Below are positions 15,163-17,869 of a stretch of DNA of 17,869 nt, in pieces; position 1 is the stretch's first letter; each line of letters begins with the position of its first letter. The position numbers and the translations under genes were made by a program. Under the pieces are notes generated by a model. It ran no database searches and was not told where the DNA came from. It was given only the letters and a program-made list of their open reading frames with translations. The stretch spans positions 1 to 17,869 of the forward strand of contig JBMZCV010000111.1 of assembly GCA_049613665.1 (NCBI GenBank). The letters run 5' to 3'. The DNA comes from JBMZCV01 sp049613665 (GTDB taxonomy: Bacteria > Bacteroidota > Bacteroidia > Chitinophagales > UBA2359).

Positions 15163-15546
15163 ATGAAAACCTATCTTTTATTGGCACTCCGAATTATCAT
15201 AGCTATCATTTTAGTACAAACCTTGCGGTTCAAATTTTTTGCTCACCCAGATAGCATCTATATTTTCACAACAGTTGGCTTAGAGCCTTTTGGCCGCATC
15301 GGTATTGGTGTGATGGAACTCATAGCTGCGATTCTCCTCCTCATTCCTCGAACTGTATGGCTCGGTGCTGGCCTGACGATGGGCATTTTGAGTGGTGCAA
15401 TTTTGATGCACCTCACCATTTTGGGTATCGAAATAAATGGTGATGGCGGCTCTTTGTTTTACCTTGCCTTATTCACGTTTTTTGGCAGTGCTATTATTTT
15501 GTGGATGTATCGGAAAGAAATTCCAATAATTGGCGATAAGTTTTAA
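15163..15546 (+). CDS. DoxX-like four-helix membrane protein
   Basis: Starting at ATG 15163 the protein has 127 residues. It has four predicted membrane helices (about 5-20, 46-62, 66-88, 98-115) and the DoxX-like features LRFKFFAHPDS, GRIGIGVMELIAAILLLIP and GAILMHLTILG. DoxX-family proteins are small integral membrane proteins of poorly defined role, some linked to thiol or oxidative stress. The frame is open further upstream to a GTG at 15109, but that would place the start within the promoter box and add an unlikely hydrophilic leader. The stop shares a base with an upstream ATG of the YHS gene, so the two are one operon. Confidence 0.75.
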   Translation: MKTYLLLALRIIIAIILVQTLRFKFFAHPDSIYIFTTVGLEPFGRIGIGVMELIAAILLLIPRTVWLGAGLTMGILSGAILMHLTILGIEINGDGGSLFYLALFTFFGSAIILWMYRKEIPIIGDKF

Positions 15547-15596
15547 TGCACAATCTTTTTTTCAAAATCAATTTTAGTCAAAAAAATCAAAAATCA

Positions 15597-16049
15597 ATGA
15601 AAAATTTAATCTTCATTTTCGTTTTATGTTGTTTGAGCGGCACAATGGCATTTGCTCAACAAATAGATTACAATATGCAAGGCAAATATGTAGCAGATGG
15701 CTACGATGTAGTTGCTTATTTTGGCGATACGGCAGTAAAAGGCAGCAACAAATTTACACATACACATGATGGCGTGAATTATAGATTTGCGAATGCTGAC
15801 AATTTGAACAAGTTTAAAGAAAATCCAACACAATATATGCCTCAATATGGCGGCTGGTGTGCTTATGCAATGGGTGCTTATGGCGATAAAGTAGAAATAA
15901 ATCCTAAAACTTTCGAAATTAGAGACGGCAAATTATATTTGTTTTACAATGCTTATTTTACGAATACACTAGATAAATGGCTAGATGAAGGAGCAGAAGG
16001 TTTGAAAACAAAAGCCGACAAAACTTGGGAAGGCAAAAAATTTAAATAA
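15597..16049 (+). CDS. Secreted YHS-domain protein
   Basis: The start at ATG 15597 gives a clean signal peptide (MKNLIFIFVLCCLSGTMAFA, cleavage before QQ) and a 150-residue product. An in-frame ATG at 15546 overlaps the doxX stop (TAATG) but would put 17 residues ahead of the signal peptide. The mature protein is a single YHS-like domain: ADGYDVVAYFGDTAVKGSNK (33-52), GVNYRFANADNLNKFKENP (59-77) and PQYGGWCAYAMG (82-93) with conserved C88, which is selenocysteine in some relatives. YHS domains are linked to metal binding. The product should be periplasmic and soluble, acting next to the DoxX membrane protein. A terminator follows. Confidence 0.8.
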   Translation: MKNLIFIFVLCCLSGTMAFAQQIDYNMQGKYVADGYDVVAYFGDTAVKGSNKFTHTHDGVNYRFANADNLNKFKENPTQYMPQYGGWCAYAMGAYGDKVEINPKTFEIRDGKLYLFYNAYFTNTLDKWLDEGAEGLKTKADKTWEGKKFK

Positions 16050-16076
16050 CATTGTGATATAACAAAGATTGTATCG

Positions 16077-16127
16077 AAAAGCTATTTTTCATTTTCTTTT
16101 TTAGAGACTGAAAAATAGCTTTTTTAT
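16077..16127 (+). terminator. Intrinsic terminator after the YHS gene
   Basis: AAAAGCTATTTTTC (16077-16090) pairs with GAAAAATAGCTTTT (16110-16123), loop 19 nt, followed by more Ts. It begins 28 nt after the stop codon. Confidence 0.8.
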
Positions 16128-16191
16128 AATGGCAGCAAGTATATTTCAATAGAAAACCTACTTAGTTTTTTCAGGTCTCAATTCTAATGTT

Positions 16192-16199
16192 TACCTTTG
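16192..16199 (+). promoter_or_regulatory. Predicted -7 promoter box for accD
   Basis: TACCTTTG is an exact TAnnTTTG match. A T-rich stretch (16166-16171) stands about where the -33 element should be. Transcription would start near 16206, giving a long (~175 nt) leader that begins with repeat copy E. Confidence 0.5.
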
Positions 16200-16205
16200 T
16201 AAAAA

Positions 16206-16283
16206 GATAAGTGTCAAGCACTATTTAATAAATGGTCAATTCGTTGTTAACACATTGAAAAAATCAAAATAATAGCTTCAACG
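16206..16283 (+). repeat. Interspersed repeat family 1, copy E
   Basis: The left part is well kept: ATAAGTGTCAAGCACTATTT and AATAAATGGTC, with hairpin AGTGT-CAA-GCACT. The right part (GTTAACACATTGAAAAAA...ATAGCTTC) has drifted, and its second hairpin is not closed. A separate 6-bp hairpin (GTAAGC 16288-16293 with GCTTAC 16309-16314) follows in the accD leader. Confidence 0.6.
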
Positions 16284-16379
16284 AGATGTAAGCTTATTTT
16301 TGCTAGGTGCTTACTTATGTAAAAAGAAAGGCAAAAAACAGTCAATTGTATTTTTGTTTAGGCTAAAAAAAAATATATA

Positions 16380-17225
16380 ATGAATTGGTTTAAAAGAATT
16401 AGAAAAGGTATTTCGACAAAAACATCGGAAAAAAAAGAAATTCCAACAGGTGTGTGGTCTCATTGCAAAAAGTGCAAAGAAAGTGTACCAAGTAAAGCAT
16501 TTAAAGCTAACTCTTATGTATGTAGTGCGTGTGATTATCATGAGCGTATTGGTTCAAAACAATATTTTGAAATTTTGTTTGACAATAATAACTATCAACG
16601 CCTATTTAGTCATTTGCAAGCCAAAGATATTTTAGGTTTTACTGATAGTAAAAGTTATGCTGTTCGGCTCAAACAAACACAACAAAAAAGTAGCTTAGAC
16701 GATGCTATTCAAGTAGCGACAGGCAAACTCAACGGCAATGATTTGGTCATCGCTGCAATGGATTTTAGTTTCATAGGAGGTTCTATGGGTTCGGTTGTGG
16801 GTGAGCGTATCGCTCGTGCTATTGATTTTTGTATAGAGAAAAGACGGCCACTCTTAATTATTTCGAAATCTGGTGGTGCAAGAATGATGGAAGCCGCTTT
16901 TTCGCTCATGCAAATGGCAAAAACTTCTGCCAAATTGAGTATGCTTGCCAAAGCGAAAATTCCTTATATTTCTTTGCTCACTGACCCAACGACAGGCGGT
17001 GTTAGTGCTTCTTTTGCAATGCTTGGCGACCTCAATATTGCCGAACCAAAAGCTTTAATTGCTTTTGCAGGGCCTCGTGTAGTGAAGGAAACCATTAAAA
17101 AAGATTTGCCTGAAGGTTTTCAGCGTTCTGAGTTTTTGCTCGAACATGGCTTTTTAGATTTCATTGTGCATCGCAAAGATTTGAAAGAAAAACTATCGGA
17201 ATTGTTGTTTTATTTCAGTCATTAA
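16380..17225 (+). CDS. accD: Acetyl-CoA carboxylase carboxyltransferase subunit beta
   Basis: This 281-residue protein has the N-terminal zinc ribbon of AccD (C29, C32, C48, C51 in CKKC and CSAC) followed by the crotonase-fold carboxyltransferase domain: MDFSFIGGSMGSVVGERIAR (128-147), SKSGGARMMEAAFSLMQMAK (163-182), LLTDPTTGGVSASFAMLGD and AFAGPRVVKETI. With AccA it transfers carboxyl from carboxybiotin to acetyl-CoA to make malonyl-CoA, the first step of fatty acid synthesis. Length and motifs are normal. It stands alone, as it often does in bacteria; accA is not in the window. The presumed leader holds repeat copy E. Confidence 0.95.
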   Translation: MNWFKRIRKGISTKTSEKKEIPTGVWSHCKKCKESVPSKAFKANSYVCSACDYHERIGSKQYFEILFDNNNYQRLFSHLQAKDILGFTDSKSYAVRLKQTQQKSSLDDAIQVATGKLNGNDLVIAAMDFSFIGGSMGSVVGERIARAIDFCIEKRRPLLIISKSGGARMMEAAFSLMQMAKTSAKLSMLAKAKIPYISLLTDPTTGGVSASFAMLGDLNIAEPKALIAFAGPRVVKETIKKDLPEGFQRSEFLLEHGFLDFIVHRKDLKEKLSELLFYFSH

Positions 17226-17471
17226 GAGTTGAGTTTTTGTAAAAAAAATTGTATTTTTAAATTTATTACTTTTTTGAAAATTCTAAATTAACAATAGACA
17301 TTATTCACAAAAAAAGTGTAAGGAAAATAAAAAAATCATTGGATAAATTCGAATATTACATTTGCATAATTTTAGCAAATGTTGTGAATAAATTCTAGTA
17401 TTTATTATGATTATGAATAAAAAAACTACCGATTTGTTGTATTTACAAGGCGTTTTGTAGAGTAAAAAAGA

Positions 17472-17548
17472 AGACTGCTTCGTGCCTCGCAGTGACAAAA
17501 AAATGTATAGCTTTTCCCTTTTCGTCATGGCGAGGTATGAAGTCATCT
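17472..17548. repeat. Inverted repeat of the common 'GTCATTGCGAGG' type
   Basis: AGACTGCTTCGTGCCTCGCA (from 17472) and its imperfect complement GTCATGGCGAGGTATGAAGT (from 17524) form a ~25-bp hairpin arm pair. This sequence type occurs scattered in many bacterial genomes and, when translated, yields spurious 'SLRGTKQS'-like peptides, as it does here on the minus strand. I treat it as a repeat and not as coding. Confidence 0.7.
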
Positions 17549-17585
17549 AATCATATAAGCAATGAAAAAACGTAAATGAAAAAAC

Positions 17586-17675
17586 ATGATACCCTCCGAA
17601 ATCATGCAAAATCCCAAACGAAAAAAAAAATGCCTAAATGCCTACCACCTTATTATCCTATTATTTTTTATCTAA
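17586..17675 (+). CDS. Possible 29-residue membrane miniprotein (doubtful)
   Basis: An ATG-started frame encodes a basic stretch (NPKRKKK) followed by a hydrophobic tail (AYHLIILLFFI). That is the form of a small single-pass membrane peptide, but such frames arise by chance in AT-rich DNA. There is no promoter or homology evidence. Confidence 0.15.
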   Translation: MIPSEIMQNPKRKKKCLNAYHLIILLFFI

Positions 17676-17691
17676 CATTTTGTGAATAAAC

Positions 17692-17772
17692 TCTAATGAT
17701 TTGGACATTTTTTATCACAATTTTCAGTTGAATAAAAAACGCCTTTTGGCAAGAGAAACATACTATTTTTTG
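17692..17772 (+). repeat. Interspersed repeat family 2, partial copy F3
   Basis: It matches the first ~80 bp of F1 and F2: GACATTTTTTATCACAATTT, CAGTTGAATAAAAAACGCC, TTTTGGCAAGAGAAACATAC and TATTTTT. The second half (GTTCAAAAGGCC...TTAGCCT) is missing. Confidence 0.7.
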
Positions 17773-17834
17773 TAAGAAATGACAAAATAATAAGTCTTAC
17801 ATATTAAAAAAAATATCAGCAAAGAAATAATACC

Positions 17835-17857
17835 AGCATGAGTTTTTAACTCGTGCT
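17835..17857. repeat. Hairpin AGCATGAGTT-TTT-AACTCGTGCT
   Basis: A 10-bp stem with one G-U wobble and a 3-nt loop. No T run follows on either strand, so it is probably not a terminator. Palindromes of this kind (CACGAGTT/AACTCGTG) are seen as scattered repeats in other genomes, from memory. Confidence 0.45.
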
Positions 17858-17869
17858 AAACCAAAACGG

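Larger units (their letters stand above)
17226..17869 (+). other. Intergenic region of 644 nt with hairpins and repeats
   Basis: No convincing gene. Besides the repeats listed separately, it holds an inverted pair TTATTCACAA (17301-17310) / TTGTGAATAA (17382-17391) enclosing a perfect 8-bp hairpin ACATTTGC (17358-17365) / GCAAATGT (17375-17382). TTGTGAATAA recurs at 17680-17689, just before repeat F3. No good terminator for accD is apparent. Confidence 0.5.

Noticed and set aside
2844..16283. CRISPR array
   Set aside because: The family 1 copies are kilobases apart, in both orientations, and variable; there is no regular spacing and no cas gene.
17301..17546. An 81-codon minus-strand frame containing SLRGTKQSS
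   Set aside because: The peptide is the well-known artefact of translating the GTCATTGCGAGG-type inverted repeat at 17472-17548.

Overview
The window looks like chromosomal DNA from a member of the Bacteroidota. The evidence is AT-rich DNA with almost no Shine-Dalgarno sequences, several good matches to the Bacteroidota -7 promoter element TAnnTTTG, a LytS/LytTR two-component pair, an Omp28-type secreted protein with dockerin-like C-terminal repeats, and a Tgt without the usual zinc-site cysteines. I cannot place it below phylum from sequence alone. There are no rRNA, tRNA, CRISPR or transposase genes.

Layout. 1-300: a strong terminator for a gene left of the window and a possible gene remnant. 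304-672 (minus): a small secreted DUF2147 protein, the only clear minus-strand gene. 946-2687: a LytS-type sensor kinase and LytTR response regulator. 3113-4549: an Omp28/thioredoxin-fold secreted protein. 4844-5797: a CtlX-like amidinohydrolase closed by a strong terminator. 5934-9505: a promoter, a HigB-type toxin, a HigA-ImmA/IrrE fusion antitoxin, tgt, a small unrecognised helical protein and a Doc/Fic toxin, then a terminator. No terminator is visible inside this block, so two toxin-antitoxin modules and tgt may share one transcript. 9613-12534: a membrane-anchored CotH-kinase/parallel beta-helix protein. 12686-13228: a TlpA-like lipoprotein thioredoxin enclosed by two inverted ~134-bp repeats. 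13584-14318: an M15 peptidase. 14363-16049: a CRP-family regulator, a perfect TGTGA-N6-TCACA palindrome, a promoter, then a DoxX-like membrane protein and a secreted YHS-domain protein. 16380-17225: accD. 17226-17869: no convincing gene, several repeats and hairpins.

How the genes work together. The clearest regulatory inference is that the CRP-like protein controls the DoxX/YHS pair through the palindrome, which lies about 42 bp upstream of the predicted transcription start. The clearest genomic oddity is the tgt gene between two toxin-antitoxin modules, all of whose families act on translation.

Two families of short interspersed repeats occupy the intergenic spaces. Family 1 is ~78 bp with two hairpins and has four copies plus one partial. 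Family 2 is ~134 bp with two full copies and one partial. I do not recognise either; both look like non-autonomous mobile or structured repeats.
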